Below, in pieces: positions 6,209 to 6,453 of a stretch of DNA of 6,453 bases (position 1 is the stretch's first letter; each line of letters starts with the position of its first letter). Under the pieces are notes generated by a model, which was not told where the DNA came from, did no database searches, and saw nothing but the letters and a program-made list of their open reading frames with translations. Source of the stretch: Gammaproteobacteria bacterium (GTDB lineage: Bacteria > Pseudomonadota > Gammaproteobacteria > GRL18); contig JALTKC010000150.1 in NCBI GenBank assembly GCA_027076245.1, positions 1 to 6,453 of the forward strand, in the 5' to 3' direction. Position numbers and translations under genes: made by a program.

Positions 6209-6453
6209 ATGAAGCCTGTGAGTGCATACTGGCAGAGTGTTAATATCGTCAGTATGGCTCTGGCTCCTGTCAGTTTTATCTTTTGTGCTTTAACATTCCT
6301 GCGCCGACAGATGTATCAGTTCAGGCTTCTGCGGGTCTATCGATCCCGTTTGCCCCTGATTGTTGTAGGTAATATTTATATTGGCGGTAATGGCAAAACC
6401 CCGCTGGTTATTGAACTGACCCGGCAACTGCAGGCTCAGGGGTATCGTCCGGG
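6209..6453 (+). CDS. lpxK: Tetraacyldisaccharide 4'-kinase, N-terminal part (3' end outside window)
   Basis: The first 81 codons are visible of a family usually about 330 aa long. LpxK phosphorylates the 4' position of the tetraacyl disaccharide-1-phosphate to make lipid IVA, at the cytoplasmic face of the inner membrane. ATG 6209 has AGGG at 6198-6201, 7 bases upstream, and follows exbD after 12 bases. Residues about 13-31 form the N-terminal membrane helix typical of LpxK. They are followed by PLIVVGNIYIGGNGKTPLVIEL (49-70), where GGNGKTP (59-65) is the P-loop, a close match to the family's GGxGKTP. In many gammaproteobacteria msbA sits directly before lpxK; here exbD does, as I recall in Pseudomonas. 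The rest of the active site lies outside the window. Confidence 0.95.
   Translation, partial: MKPVSAYWQSVNIVSMALAPVSFIFCALTFLRRQMYQFRLLRVYRSRLPLIVVGNIYIGGNGKTPLVIELTRQLQAQGYRP

Noticed and set aside
1..6453. CRISPR array, tRNA, mobile element or phage gene
   Set aside because: No direct repeat series, cloverleaf, transposase, integrase or terminal repeats were found on reading both strands.

Overview
The window reads as a chromosomal segment from a moderately AT-rich gammaproteobacterium. The strongest argument is gene order: a DUF2062 membrane protein divergent from comEC, then exbB, exbD and lpxK. From memory this matches the order in Pseudomonas (PA2985 to PA2981 in PAO1) and several other gammaproteobacteria. 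lpxK also implies a lipid A-containing, Gram-negative outer membrane. I cannot name the genus. No rRNA, tRNA, CRISPR array, insertion sequence or prophage gene was seen, and every gene looks intact apart from the two cut by the window edges.

Left part (1-763): the window opens inside a gene whose helical C-terminus resembles the PhoU-like tail of Na+/phosphate symporters. A small, very lysine-rich protein overlaps its end and is probably co-translated. An 81-base gap follows, holding a perfect-arm hairpin or palindrome (797-812).

Middle part (845-2594): an exported family-3 solute-binding protein and an OsmC-family thiol peroxidase-like protein form a two-gene unit with a 2-base gap. No ABC permease or ATPase lies nearby. 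The OsmC gene meets the oppositely oriented DUF2062 gene with overlapping stop codons. A probable intrinsic terminator for the rightward transcript is folded around those stops.

Right part (2595-6453): a 116-base divergent region carries a TATAAT box for the DUF2062 gene and a second palindrome with the same AACCG half-site as the one before the binding-protein gene. Then come comEC (DNA uptake channel, 801 aa), exbB and exbD (proton-driven inner-membrane motor) and the start of lpxK (lipid A 4'-kinase). All four are on the + strand with short gaps (44, 1 and 12 bases), consistent with one operon. The block combines DNA import with envelope energisation and lipid A synthesis. The linkage is conserved, but the sequence does not reveal a functional reason for it.

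Overall this is mostly an ordinary, well-conserved region. I did not find a convincing undescribed system. The items most worth a second look are the paired AACCG palindromes, the near-leaderless DUF2062 start, the terminator built into a convergent gene overlap, and the small basic partner of the putative phosphate symporter.
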